DNA from: an uncultured Eubacteriales bacterium
GTDB taxonomy: Bacteria > Bacillota > Clostridia > Oscillospirales > Acutalibacteraceae
Assembly: GCA_934561055.1 (NCBI GenBank)
Contig: CAKTFN010000002.1
Coordinates: 1-64,000 of the forward strand
Direction: 5' to 3'
Length of the DNA stretch: 64,000 nucleotides
Shown: one piece after another, positions 1-8,666 of the stretch
How positions within the stretch are numbered: position 1 is the first letter of the stretch
Layout: each line of letters begins with the position of its first letter
Notes under the pieces: model-generated
What the model was told of the DNA's origin: nothing
Seen by the model: the letters and a program-made list of their open reading frames with translations, nothing else
Database searches by the model: none
Position numbers and translations under genes: made by a program

Positions 1-1
1 G

Positions 2-490
2 CTCAACATTGTTCTCGTTGAACCGCAGATTCCGCAGAACACCGGAAACATTGCCCGAACCTGCGCCGCAACCGGTGCAAGGCTCCACCTTGTTGAACCG
101 ATGGGCTTTCATGTTGACGACAAAAAGCTCAAACGTGCCGGCCTTGATTACTGGCATCTGCTTGATATAACTTATTACGAAGATCTTGAAGATTTTTTTG
201 AAAAAAATAAGGGCGGAAACTTTTTTTACTTCACAACAAAAGGCCGCCGCATTTACTCCGACGTCACCTATCCCGAAAACAGCTATCTCGTTTTCGGACG
301 GGAGGACGCCGGACTTCCGGAAGAACTTCTCAAAGAAAACGAAAAAACCTGCCTTCGCCTTCCGATGAGGGAGGAGGCCCGCAGCCTCAATCTTTCAAAC
401 ACGGTTGCCGTCGGTGTTTTTGAGGTTCTTCGCCAGTGGGGTTATCCCGAACTCAAAAATGAGGGACAGCTCACAAAGTACAAGTGGTGA
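2..490 (+). CDS. trmL: tRNA (cytidine(34)-2'-O)-methyltransferase TrmL, 5' truncated
   Basis: The reading frame is open from base 2, so the first residues lie outside the window. It encodes a SPOUT-class methyltransferase that 2'-O-methylates the wobble pyrimidine of tRNA-Leu. Visible family marks are the N-terminal stretch VEPQIPQNTGNIARTCAATG, the central LVFGREDAGLPEELL (SAM-binding knot) and LNLSNTVAVGVFEVLRQWG at the C-terminus. About 162 residues remain, close to the full family length, so only a few residues are missing. It is followed with overlap or tight spacing by a cation transporter gene on the same strand. Confidence 0.9.
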   Translation, partial: LNIVLVEPQIPQNTGNIARTCAATGARLHLVEPMGFHVDDKKLKRAGLDYWHLLDITYYEDLEDFFEKNKGGNFFYFTTKGRRIYSDVTYPENSYLVFGREDAGLPEELLKENEKTCLRLPMREEARSLNLSNTVAVGVFEVLRQWGYPELKNEGQLTKYKW

Positions 491-1349
491 CGGAGGTGAA
501 AAAATCATAAACAGAGAAAAACACGTTTCGTTTTGCTGTTTCGTCGGAACAAGTGTCAATCTCATACTCTTTTTTATGAAACTGTATGTCAGTCTCTCCT
601 CAAACAGCATCAGCATTTGGTCGGACGCAGTCAACAACCTTGCCGACTGTCTTTCCTGCCTTCTCAGCGCAGTGTGTATGCTCGTTTCGATAAAATTCAT
701 CAAAAGCGGCCTTTCGTTTGTTGTCGGAAGAGTTGAGCGGCTTTTGTCTCTTCTTCTTTCGCTTGCGGTGGCCTTTGTCGGACTGAGTTTTGCTTATTCA
801 TCGCTCGAAAGGTTCATGTATCCGACCCCGATTTGGTTTTCGGTGAAGTTCGCCGTTATGATTGCCGTGACCGCAATCGGAAAGCTTTTGCTTTTTGTTT
901 TTTACGGTGTTCAGGAAAAGAAAAGCGACTCCTCCGTAATCAAAGTCATGAAAACCGACAGTATGCTCGACTTTTTCATCACACTGACAACCCTTGTTTC
1001 GTTCACACTGACAAGATATACGGAATTTGCGATTGACGCTGTTTTCGGACTTGCAATAAGCATTTTCATCACCGTCGGCGCAATAAAAATGCTGAAAGAA
1101 GCAATCTGCGGCGTCTTAGGACTCATAAAAACGGAAAAGCGTGAAAAATTTTTTGCTTTCCTTGAAGAAGAAAACATCACGCCGGGAAAAACCGTTTTTT
1201 CAATTGAAGAGGGCGAAAAAGAATATGCCGTTGTTCTTCTTTCCGCCGTGCCGGAAAAAGACGAATCAAGCCTTCAAAAGCTTTGCAAAGAAAAAACAGG
1301 AATCAATTTAATATTCACAATAAATCAAAACAAAGGAGAATCACAATGA
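459..1349 (+). CDS. Cation diffusion facilitator family transporter
   Basis: A membrane metal/proton antiporter of the CDF family. In TM2 the sequence SDAVNNLAD fits the NxxxD form of the metal site, and in TM5 KTDSMLDFF gives DxxxD in place of the HxxxD typical of zinc transporters. An all-acidic/Asn site is reported for manganese/iron members, so Mn or Fe export is a reasonable guess only. VVGRVERL matches the FGxGRxE loop before TM3. The start is unclear: ATG 459 overlaps trmL by 32 bp, another ATG lies at 405, but the only good ribosome site (GGAGG, 492-496) is followed in frame only by ATC 504 and ATA 507. The gene ends in an ATGA overlap with the next gene. Confidence 0.82.
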   Translation: MRDSSQSTSGDGGEKIINREKHVSFCCFVGTSVNLILFFMKLYVSLSSNSISIWSDAVNNLADCLSCLLSAVCMLVSIKFIKSGLSFVVGRVERLLSLLLSLAVAFVGLSFAYSSLERFMYPTPIWFSVKFAVMIAVTAIGKLLLFVFYGVQEKKSDSSVIKVMKTDSMLDFFITLTTLVSFTLTRYTEFAIDAVFGLAISIFITVGAIKMLKEAICGVLGLIKTEKREKFFAFLEEENITPGKTVFSIEEGEKEYAVVLLSAVPEKDESSLQKLCKEKTGINLIFTINQNKGESQ

Positions 1350-2647
1350 GTACGAAAGAAAAAACAAAAAAGAAGGGTAAGGCCGGAAAAATTATTCTCA
1401 AGATTCTTTGCGTCTTCCTTTGCGTCCTTGTTGCCTTCATCGGAATCACGACCGTTGTCAGCGTTGTCGGCGACAAAGCCAACACACAAAAGGCCCAGTC
1501 GTTTGAACAGGTCAAAAAAGACGATACCATCGTCCCCGAAAAAGACGAGGACGGAAACTGGACGTTCACAACCGACAGAGATTTTAAAGTTCTTCAACTT
1601 ACCGACGTTCACATCGGCGGCGGCTGGATGAGCCTTAAAAAGGACGCAATGGCGCTCAATGCGGTTGCCGCAATGGTAACGGCGGAAAAGCCCGACCTCG
1701 TTGTTGTTACAGGCGACATGGCATATCCCGTTCCATTCCAGGCCGGCACATTCAATAACAAGGCTTCGGCAAAGATTTTCGCTTCGCTCATGGAACAGCT
1801 CGGCGTTTACTGGACCGTTGCTTTCGGAAACCACGACACCGAACTTTACAGCTACTATTCACGCGAACAAATTGCCGATTTTTATGAAAACAGCGGCTTT
1901 AAGTACTGCATTTTCACAAGCGGACCCGAAGATGTTGACGGTTCATGCAACCAGCTCATCAACGTCAAAAACACAAAAGGCGAAATCACACAGTCGCTTT
2001 ATGTTTTCGACAGCCACTCCTATACCGACGGTGACTTCCTCGGAATCATGTGGAAGTATGACAATATTCACGAAAACCAGATCGAATGGTACAAAAACAA
2101 CGTTAAAGCAGTCAACGCAAAGAACGACGCTCTTTACAAAAAAGAGGGAATCAAAAAGAAGTCCGACGTAAAATCGCTTGCCTTTTTTCACATTCCGCTC
2201 ACAGAACAGAGAGACGCATGGTATGAATACGCAAACAACGGATATAAAGACACGGAAAACGTCAAGTATATCTATGGTGTTGCAGGTGAAACGGGCAACG
2301 TTGTTTACTGCGGAATGCACGACGACAACCTTTTTGAAACAATGGAAGAGCTCGGTTCAACAAAGGGCATTTTTGTCGGCCACGACCATAAAAACAACTT
2401 CTCGCTCATATATAAGGGCATCCGCTTCACATACGGAATGAGCGTTGACTACCTTGCATATCCCGGAATCTATAAACTTGGCGCACAGCGCGGTTGCACA
2501 GTCATCGAAATTTCTCCGGACGGAACATTCGACTGCCACGCAGAAAACTATTACCAGAACAAATACGTTTCGCTTTATGACAAAGAAAAAGTTGAAATGC
2601 AAGAGGTGACCTATTCCGATGAAACATATGGACAGCAAGCAGCTTGA
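1346..2647 (+). CDS. Membrane-anchored metallophosphoesterase (calcineurin-like)
   Basis: A 433-residue calcineurin-like phosphoesterase. An N-terminal basic stretch and one hydrophobic segment (about residues 13-40) act as a signal anchor, so the catalytic domain should face outward. Metal-binding motifs appear in order: LTDVHIGG (D-x-H), VVTGDM (GD), FGNHDTE (GNHD), FFHIPL and FVGHDHKN (GHDH). Start ATG 1346 is preceded by AAAGGAGAA and overlaps the transporter stop by 4 bp, so the two are translationally coupled. The substrate cannot be read from the sequence. Family assignment is secure, role is not. Confidence 0.88.
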   Translation: MSTKEKTKKKGKAGKIILKILCVFLCVLVAFIGITTVVSVVGDKANTQKAQSFEQVKKDDTIVPEKDEDGNWTFTTDRDFKVLQLTDVHIGGGWMSLKKDAMALNAVAAMVTAEKPDLVVVTGDMAYPVPFQAGTFNNKASAKIFASLMEQLGVYWTVAFGNHDTELYSYYSREQIADFYENSGFKYCIFTSGPEDVDGSCNQLINVKNTKGEITQSLYVFDSHSYTDGDFLGIMWKYDNIHENQIEWYKNNVKAVNAKNDALYKKEGIKKKSDVKSLAFFHIPLTEQRDAWYEYANNGYKDTENVKYIYGVAGETGNVVYCGMHDDNLFETMEELGSTKGIFVGHDHKNNFSLIYKGIRFTYGMSVDYLAYPGIYKLGAQRGCTVIEISPDGTFDCHAENYYQNKYVSLYDKEKVEMQEVTYSDETYGQQAA

Positions 2648-3131
2648 AAAAAGATATCGCACTGACATTAAATCGGCTCAGGGCGTTGCCGCAATGGCGC
2701 TCGTTCTGTCGCTTGTTTATATTATTCGCTGGCTTATTACGAAAGAGTTCGATTTTTATTTTTGCACTTCGGTTACCGAGTTCCTTCTAAAAGCCGCGTC
2801 GTTTTCGGAAAATTTCCGGGGTTCAATACCTGCCGTGGCCGCAATTGCCGGCACGGCGGTATACATAGGACTTTATATCCTCGGCATTATCCTCGGTCAA
2901 AAGGATCCGAAAAAGCTTTGGTTTACTCTCATTCTTTATCTTGCGGACACCGTTTTTCTCCTTGCGATTGATTTTTCCGGCTACTTTGCCCCATTCGTAA
3001 AAGAGAACGTTATCGACATCGTTTTTCATGCGTTCCTGCTTGTTTTTCTGATTGTCGGCGTTTCGTCCGTAAAAAAGCTCACGGCAATGAACCTTCCCCT
3101 CGTTCTTCCGAAAGAGGAAACGAAAGACTAA
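2619..3131 (+). CDS. Hypothetical four-helix membrane protein
   Basis: A 170-residue protein with about four hydrophobic segments, short polar ends and no motif I recognise. It overlaps the end of the phosphoesterase gene by 29 bp in another frame; an internal ATG at 2631 (MDSKQLEK) is an alternative start. It is the last gene of the trmL-CDF-phosphoesterase run and is followed by a strong hairpin terminator. Function unknown; the coupling suggests it works with the phosphoesterase in the membrane. Confidence 0.7.
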   Translation: MKHMDSKQLEKRYRTDIKSAQGVAAMALVLSLVYIIRWLITKEFDFYFCTSVTEFLLKAASFSENFRGSIPAVAAIAGTAVYIGLYILGIILGQKDPKKLWFTLILYLADTVFLLAIDFSGYFAPFVKENVIDIVFHAFLLVFLIVGVSSVKKLTAMNLPLVLPKEETKD

Positions 3132-3151
3132 AAACCAAATTAACGCATAAA

Positions 3152-3192
3152 ACAACAGCGGACATTGCAAAGCAATGTCCGCTGTTGTTTTT
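3152..3192. terminator. Bidirectional rho-independent terminator
   Basis: A perfect 17-bp inverted repeat with a 3-nt loop (arms 3152-3168 and 3172-3188) is followed on the plus strand by a T run. It sits between two converging operons and can end both. Confidence 0.85.
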
Positions 3193-3273
3193 GAGAAGAG
3201 AGATTTATAAATCCGGATAAACGCGCCTTCTTCAAAAGATTCCGGCGCAAAACCGGTTTTATCGAAAAAACCC

Positions 3274-3486
3274 TTACGCTTCAAGGAAGTCAGCCATTTC
3301 GCCGACCGTCTTATACTTGATAAAATCGGAAGGTTCGACTTTTTTTCCAAACTCGTTTTTCATTTCCTCAACCATGCAGACCGTGTCAAAAGACGAAAGT
3401 CCAAGGTCGCCTTTGAAGCGAAGGTCACGGGTAATTTCACCGTCATATTCAACGTAGTTTTCAATTATACTGATAAGCTTTTCCAT
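3274..3486 (-). CDS. Acyl/peptidyl carrier protein
   Basis: A 70-residue stand-alone carrier protein. The phosphopantetheine attachment motif is LGLSSFD, with Ser32 in the position of the serine in the usual DSL motif (here SSF). The acidic helix II (VEEMKNEF) fits a carrier. It is the last gene of a four-gene minus-strand operon with a condensation-type enzyme and two AMP-forming ligases, which makes it the likely thioester carrier for that pathway rather than the fatty-acid ACP. No phosphopantetheinyl transferase is in the window. Confidence 0.88.
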   Translation of the reverse strand: MEKLISIIENYVEYDGEITRDLRFKGDLGLSSFDTVCMVEEMKNEFGKKVEPSDFIKYKTVGEMADFLEA

Positions 3487-3495
3487 TATTATTCC

Positions 3496-4923
3496 TCACT
3501 TTTCAACAGCACATTCTTTAAGAAGATCTCCGACTTTTATTTTCGGATTCTTCGCAATAATATTCAGCGATTTTCTCATTGTTTCAAAGAAAACGTCAAG
3601 GTCGTGTTCAGGATTGGGAGTAAGACGATATTCAAAAATGAATTCGAGTCCGCCGTCGTTTGCTCTGTGCCTTGCGGTGAGATAAAGCGGAATCATCGAA
3701 GCGCCGTTGTTATACCAAACACCCTTTGCGCTTCTTGCCGTTTCTTCGTCAACGTTCGGAACAATCATGAGCGGCTGATATGAGAAGCCCATGCTGTCAT
3801 AGGTTGAGTCCGGCTTTGCGTCGGCCGGCATTGACTTATGGCGTTCCACAAGCATTTCGGCAAAGCTGAGCGAGCAATGGCTGTAGATTTCGTTTTGAAC
3901 GTTCATAATCTCACGTATAGCATCGAATGCGGTCATGTCCGGGGTAACGATGCTGCGCATCGGGAAGAAGTTGATTCTGATTCCGCCCGACTTCTTTTCA
4001 AGAAGGTTTCCTCGTCTGTCAACAATCATCTTGAAGGAAACGTCCTCCTCGTTGTCGTTGAAAACGGAAAGGGCTGTTCTTACGCCCATTGAAAGTGTGG
4101 CACAAAGCGACATATCGTTTTCTTCGCACATTTTTAAAAGCGCATTCGTTTCCTCTTCGCTCATGTCAAAAATCTTTGCCTTTGCGGCCGGCGAACCGGT
4201 GTGGATATCCGCAAAGCGATGAGTCGGATGCTCCTTGCGCTGTTCCTTGAGTCTGCTTTCAAGCATATAGTCGGTGAAAATCGGTTCGCTCGCCTTTGAA
4301 AGCGATTCTTCCCAATATTTCTTATCTATTTCATACTGTTCGCTCTTGAGATAAGCGAACTCACCGATGAGAGCCTTTTCATAAGGACGCATTGGTTTCG
4401 GATAAGGTGTGCCTTTGAGCTTGTGAAGATAAATTTCCATGATGTCCCGCAAAAAGACCTTGACAGAAAAAGCGTCCATTGCAAGGTGATTAAGCTTCAT
4501 GAAAATTCCGTTGTAGCCTTCGGCGAGCTTCATGAGTTTGATTGTGTGAATTTCGCAATAATACATCGGAATCGGTCCGCGTGAAAAAGCAAGAAGTTTT
4601 TCATGCGCTTCTTCGAGAGTCATGTCGCTGTAATCCCAGGTTTCAATCTCCATTTCGCTTTTCGGCGTAATATACTGCATAACCTTGTACTGCTCGTCCG
4701 GCATAAAGCGAAGGCGCATTGTGTCGCAGCGTGAAATTGCTTCTTCAATCGACTCTTTCATGAGGTCAAAGTCCATTTCGCCCTTCCAGTAATAGCCCGA
4801 ACCGATGTTGTTGATCGGATAGCCCACACCGTACTGCATTGACATAAAAAGCATGAACTGCTGCGGCGTTGTGATCGGATAAGCATTAACTTTTTCGCCA
4901 GAAGGCAAAGTTCTTTCAAACAT
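3496..4923 (-). CDS. Stand-alone condensation-domain acyltransferase
   Basis: A 475-residue protein of the condensation/PapA/wax-ester-synthase acyltransferase fold. The active-site motif HHxxxDG appears as NHLAMDA at residues 145-151: the second, catalytic His146 and Asp150 are kept while the first His and the Gly are changed. A later YRLTPNPEHD segment fits the C-terminal half. Free-standing condensation domains join a carrier-bound acyl or aminoacyl group to an amine or alcohol. It lies 9 bp upstream of the carrier gene and 41 bp after the second ligase. RBS GGAGG precedes ATG 4923. Product unknown. Confidence 0.82.
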   Translation of the reverse strand: MFERTLPSGEKVNAYPITTPQQFMLFMSMQYGVGYPINNIGSGYYWKGEMDFDLMKESIEEAISRCDTMRLRFMPDEQYKVMQYITPKSEMEIETWDYSDMTLEEAHEKLLAFSRGPIPMYYCEIHTIKLMKLAEGYNGIFMKLNHLAMDAFSVKVFLRDIMEIYLHKLKGTPYPKPMRPYEKALIGEFAYLKSEQYEIDKKYWEESLSKASEPIFTDYMLESRLKEQRKEHPTHRFADIHTGSPAAKAKIFDMSEEETNALLKMCEENDMSLCATLSMGVRTALSVFNDNEEDVSFKMIVDRRGNLLEKKSGGIRINFFPMRSIVTPDMTAFDAIREIMNVQNEIYSHCSLSFAEMLVERHKSMPADAKPDSTYDSMGFSYQPLMIVPNVDEETARSAKGVWYNNGASMIPLYLTARHRANDGGLEFIFEYRLTPNPEHDLDVFFETMRKSLNIIAKNPKIKVGDLLKECAVEK

Positions 4924-4964
4924 TTTTATACCTCCGTAAATTATTTAGTAATATAAAATAAAAA

Positions 4965-6506
4965 TTATTTTTTGAAATAAAATTCGGTTCTTTTGATTTT
5001 TCCGCTTGAGGTGCGCTCAAACGGCTTTTCTCTGAGACGGAAAGAGTCAATCTGTCTGTCCGTCGGAGAGTTGATATTAACTCTGTCAACAATCTTTTCA
5101 ATATCGCCTTTGATATCGGTGATTCCGTGTGCTTCGGCAAACTGAAGGTCCGGGAAAATTTCGGCAACAAACTTGTCGTTTTCGCCGACAACAACAATCT
5201 CCTTGATTATTCCGTCGTCAAGGAAGCGGTTTTCAATCTCCTCCGGAGAAACATTTTCGCCGTTTGAAAGGATAATAAGATTCTTCTTTCTTCCGGTGAG
5301 GAAAATGTGGTCACCCTTAAGATATCCGAGGTCGCCGGTGTGAAGGAAGCCGTCTTCGGTGAATGCCGCAGCGGTTTCATCCGGACGCTTGTAATAACCG
5401 AGCATGACCGACGGTCCTCTGACCTGAATCTCGTTGTCAACAATACGGACTTCATTGACGGAAAGAACCTTTCCGTTTGAATACTTATTGACATCCGAAA
5501 AATCCGAAGTTGAAATTCTCGGGCTGCATTCGCTCATGCCGTAACCCTGTCTTGCGGTGATTCCGTATTTTTCAAAGCTGTCGATTATTGAGGAGGAGAG
5601 GAAAGCCGAGCCGGCAATCATCCTTTTGAAGTTCTTTCCGACAACCCTTTCGGCCGCCTCACGGGGTGAAAGCGAAGGGTTCTGCTTTTCGGTAATCTTG
5701 ATTCTTGTGAGAATCGACTTGCAAAGAGCGGGAACGATTCTCATGATTGTCGGTTCAAAAATAAGGAAGTTTTTATAAAGGTTTTTAAGCTCTCCGTTAA
5801 GGCAAAGCGCTCCGCCGTCATAAATCGTTTTAAGAACATCGCAGGCGTAGCAGAAAACGTGATGCATCGGAAGGACGGAGAAGCTCACGTCGGTCGATTC
5901 CATGCTGTATTCGTTGTAACAGCTGTTCGCCGCAAGATTATGGTTTGAAAGCATTACGCCCTTTCTTCTTCCGGTGGTTCCGGAAGTATAAATGATAAGG
6001 GAGCAATGGTCGGGATATTCTGTAACGTTTGAAAGGGCGCTGTAGCGAGAGCTTGAATTATACTTTTCAAAAATTTCATCGAACCATTCGGCGTTTCCGA
6101 GCGAGATGATTTCCTTCAGGCCGGGATAGCGCTTTTGAACTTCCCCGGCTCTTTCCGAAAAGGCGTCCTCGCAGAAGAGGATTTCGATGTCTGCGTCGTC
6201 AAAAAGGTCTGTGGCCTCTTCAACCGAAATGTCCGGAGCAAAGGGAACAACAACGTTTCCGCTGAAAATCATTCCGGTGAGGCAGGCAACGTATTCGTAA
6301 TTCGTGCTTCCGATGAAGGCAATGTGAATACGATCTTTTTTTACCGAACGGATATATCTGCAAACCGAAAGGCAGTCCTCTCTGAATTCATTGTATGTTT
6401 TTCTTTTAACTTCTCCGTCACGGATGTAACGGCAAAATTCTTTTTCACCGTATTTGTCTGCGGCGTAATCAATAAGTTCTCTGACGGTTTTTATCGACTC
6501 ACTCAT
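4965..6506 (-). CDS. AMP-forming ligase (acyl-CoA/acyl-ACP synthetase type)
   Basis: A 513-residue ANL-superfamily adenylating enzyme. Core motifs in order: YTSGTTGRRKGVMLS (ATP loop, A3), GYGMSECSPRIS (A5), HTGDLGYL (A7), the hinge GRKKNLIILSNGENVSPEEIE (A8) shortened here to its first part, and the catalytic lysine in SSGKIKR (A10). The C-terminal domain is complete. Long-chain acyl-CoA synthetases look more similar than NRPS A domains, but substrate cannot be read by eye. Start ATG overlaps the stop of the upstream ligase (ATGA), showing coupled translation. Confidence 0.87.
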   Translation of the reverse strand: MSESIKTVRELIDYAADKYGEKEFCRYIRDGEVKRKTYNEFREDCLSVCRYIRSVKKDRIHIAFIGSTNYEYVACLTGMIFSGNVVVPFAPDISVEEATDLFDDADIEILFCEDAFSERAGEVQKRYPGLKEIISLGNAEWFDEIFEKYNSSSRYSALSNVTEYPDHCSLIIYTSGTTGRRKGVMLSNHNLAANSCYNEYSMESTDVSFSVLPMHHVFCYACDVLKTIYDGGALCLNGELKNLYKNFLIFEPTIMRIVPALCKSILTRIKITEKQNPSLSPREAAERVVGKNFKRMIAGSAFLSSSIIDSFEKYGITARQGYGMSECSPRISTSDFSDVNKYSNGKVLSVNEVRIVDNEIQVRGPSVMLGYYKRPDETAAAFTEDGFLHTGDLGYLKGDHIFLTGRKKNLIILSNGENVSPEEIENRFLDDGIIKEIVVVGENDKFVAEIFPDLQFAEAHGITDIKGDIEKIVDRVNINSPTDRQIDSFRLREKPFERTSSGKIKRTEFYFKK

Positions 6507-8149
6507 ACTTTAATATCATCCTTATACTTTCTTTTTATTTTAAGACTTGTAGTCTTTGGGAACTCGGTGTCTCTCGTTTTGATTTTGAGAATTCTCTTGT
6601 ATGACGGAAGGGTGTCGTTATATTTTTTAACGTCTTCCTTGATTTTTTCTTTTGCATCGGGGCAAACGGTTTCGTCAAGATAGAACTCTCCCGTGATGAA
6701 GCCGTCTTCTTCCGAAACAACAACCTCCTTGACGTAATCAAGTCTTGTGAGCTGATCTTCAAGCTCCTCCGGAGCAACGTTCTTTCCGTTTGAAAGAACA
6801 ATAAGATTCTTCTTTCTTCCGACGTAGAAAAGGAAGCCTTCGTCGTCAATATAGCCGTAGTCACCGGTCATGAACCAATCTCCGTCCATAACGGAAGCCG
6901 TGGCTTCGGGGTCTTCAAAGTAACCGACCATGACGTTGTCGCCCTTTACGCAAATTTCTCCGATTCCGTCCTCATCGGGGTTCTTGATTTTGATTTCGCA
7001 GCCCATTGGCTTTCCACATGAACCGAATTTATAGTTTTCGTATGTCGAGATAGTGATTCCCGGCGAGCATTCGGTTGTTCCGTATCCGTTGAAAACTTCA
7101 ATTCCGAGGTCGCTGAGTCCTTTTTCGTAAACCGGGTCGAGATATGCGCCGCCGATTACGATATACTCAAGTTCTCCGCCGAGGCCGTCAATAACCTGCT
7201 TGAAGAGCTTTCTTCTGACGTCGATTCCGAACTTGCGAAGGAAGTTGCTGAGCTTGATGCCCTTGCGAAGCTTGTCGGCCTGTCCGTTCTTTTCGGCCGT
7301 GCGCCAAACGGTTTTATAAATTGTTTCAATAAGAAGCGGAACGCCTGCGATGTTTTGCGGATGATACTTCTTCATGTCCTGCGGAATATCCTTAAGACTG
7401 CGGCAGATATATCCCCAGCCGGTGAAAACGTTGATAAGGAAGAGTGCACTCGCCCATGCAAAGGTATGGTTCATCGGAAGGAAGCCGATTGCGTGGTCGC
7501 CCTGAATGAGCCTTGCCGAGGAAACCGCAGAGGACATGATGTTCTTGTGGCTGAGCATAACGCCCTTGCTCTTTCCGGTCGTTCCGGAGGTAAAAACGAT
7601 TGTTGCAATGTCTTCGGGGAGCGGCGGCTCGTCAAGATAGCTCTTGTTTCCGGCCTTGAGGTCGGCGTGGCCTTCTTCGATGAGGTCATAAAAATCGCTG
7701 ATCTTTATGTATTCGGTGAGGCAAACGCCTTCGGCCTTTTTCAGCTTTTCAACCGTTCCGGCGAACTCGTCAGAATAATAAATCGCGTCGCAATGGCTTC
7801 TTCTCATGATGTCGATGATATCGTTGTCCATGAGCTTTGCGTCAAGGGGAATCACCGTATATTTTCCGGTGAGGATCGAATAAAAGCAAACAATCCAGTA
7901 ATAGCTGTTGTCACTGAGGATTGCAACCTTTTTTCCGGAAAGGCCTCTCATATAAAGGTTCTGACCGAGACCGACGGTGTCATACCAAACCTCGTTGAAG
8001 GACTTTGTTCTTTCTTTTGTTCTCGTTTCAGGGTAAATATACTGCTTTCTGTCTCCGCCCTTAATGTGACCGTATTCAATCATTTCACGCGCGGTGTGAA
8101 AATCGGGTACTTCAATAAACGGATGGGGGTTTTTCAGCTTTCTTGACAT
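6503..8149 (-). CDS. AMP-forming ligase (acyl-CoA/acyl-ACP synthetase type), first gene of cluster
   Basis: A 548-residue ANL-superfamily enzyme. FTSGTTGKSKGVMLSH (A3), GYGTTECSPGIT (A5), MTGDYGYID (A7), GRKKNLIVLSNGKNV (A8) and TSLKIKR (A10 lysine) are all present. It resembles the neighbouring ligase along its whole length, so the pair probably arose by duplication and activates two substrates. ATG 8149 is chosen over the longer frame start at 8197 because GGAGAAG lies 7 nt upstream. A consensus promoter lies about 110 bp upstream; this gene opens the operon. Confidence 0.87.
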   Translation of the reverse strand: MSRKLKNPHPFIEVPDFHTAREMIEYGHIKGGDRKQYIYPETRTKERTKSFNEVWYDTVGLGQNLYMRGLSGKKVAILSDNSYYWIVCFYSILTGKYTVIPLDAKLMDNDIIDIMRRSHCDAIYYSDEFAGTVEKLKKAEGVCLTEYIKISDFYDLIEEGHADLKAGNKSYLDEPPLPEDIATIVFTSGTTGKSKGVMLSHKNIMSSAVSSARLIQGDHAIGFLPMNHTFAWASALFLINVFTGWGYICRSLKDIPQDMKKYHPQNIAGVPLLIETIYKTVWRTAEKNGQADKLRKGIKLSNFLRKFGIDVRRKLFKQVIDGLGGELEYIVIGGAYLDPVYEKGLSDLGIEVFNGYGTTECSPGITISTYENYKFGSCGKPMGCEIKIKNPDEDGIGEICVKGDNVMVGYFEDPEATASVMDGDWFMTGDYGYIDDEGFLFYVGRKKNLIVLSNGKNVAPEELEDQLTRLDYVKEVVVSEEDGFITGEFYLDETVCPDAKEKIKEDVKKYNDTLPSYKRILKIKTRDTEFPKTTSLKIKRKYKDDIKV

Positions 8150-8257
8150 AATTCTCTTCTCCTTAAAATAAGTCGGAAATCCGGAAGCGTGGCGCAACCG
8201 TACTTCTTCTCAAAAAATCACACAGTCAATTTCTATTCCGACACCGTGTTGACTAAA

Positions 8258-8286
8258 AGTATACATGGAATTCAAAGATTTATCAA
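8258..8286 (-). promoter_or_regulatory. Promoter of the ligase/condensation cluster
   Basis: On the minus strand TTGATA, 17 bp, TATACT. The leader to ATG 8149 is about 100 nt. Confidence 0.7.
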
Positions 8287-8615
8287 CCGGTTTCCGTGTA
8301 AAAATATAAACATTTTGTGAATAATTTCAAATCGTTTGACGGCTTTTCAACATAAATTCGTCTTGTGTTGGAATTATAAGCTTTTATTAAGTAGACAGTT
8401 GTCTGCAAAAGCAAGGATTAATGAGCCTTCGCTCACCGAAAAATTGAGCTTTTCAAAAAAAGCGAGCGACAGTTCATCAGAGATAATATACTCTCCGTTT
8501 TTCATTTCTTCGACATTTTTTCGTCTTTTTCAAGGAATAAAGAGCAGCTCGAAAAAGAATTTTAGAAGAAGACCGAATAAAAATCGGCGGCTTTGGCTTT
8601 ATTAATACATAATAA
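8287..8615. other. Intergenic region, possible gene remnant
   Basis: About 330 bp without a convincing gene. On the minus strand 8505-8374 is an open frame of 43 residues beginning MKNGEYIISDELSL, with plausible composition but no clear ribosome site. It may be a remnant or chance. Confidence 0.3.
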
Positions 8616-8650
8616 ATACGCTCCGCAAGACCGAGTCCTGCGGAGCGTAT
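8616..8650 (-). terminator. Terminator-like hairpin after the RluA-family gene
   Basis: Perfect 12-bp arms (8616-8627 and 8639-8650) just past the minus-strand stop at 8667; followed on the minus strand by an A/T stretch rather than a clean T run. Confidence 0.6.
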
Positions 8651-8666
8651 GTTGTTGACCGAGCTT

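Noticed and set aside
7355..8146. Long plus-strand open frame (263 codons) opposite the first ligase
   Set aside because: It mirrors a clear AMP-ligase gene with all motifs; composition is the shadow of that codon use.
8336..8605. 89-residue plus-strand open frame before the ligase cluster promoter
   Set aside because: No ribosome site, Ser/Lys-rich chance-like sequence, and it crosses the promoter-proximal region on the opposite strand of the cluster.
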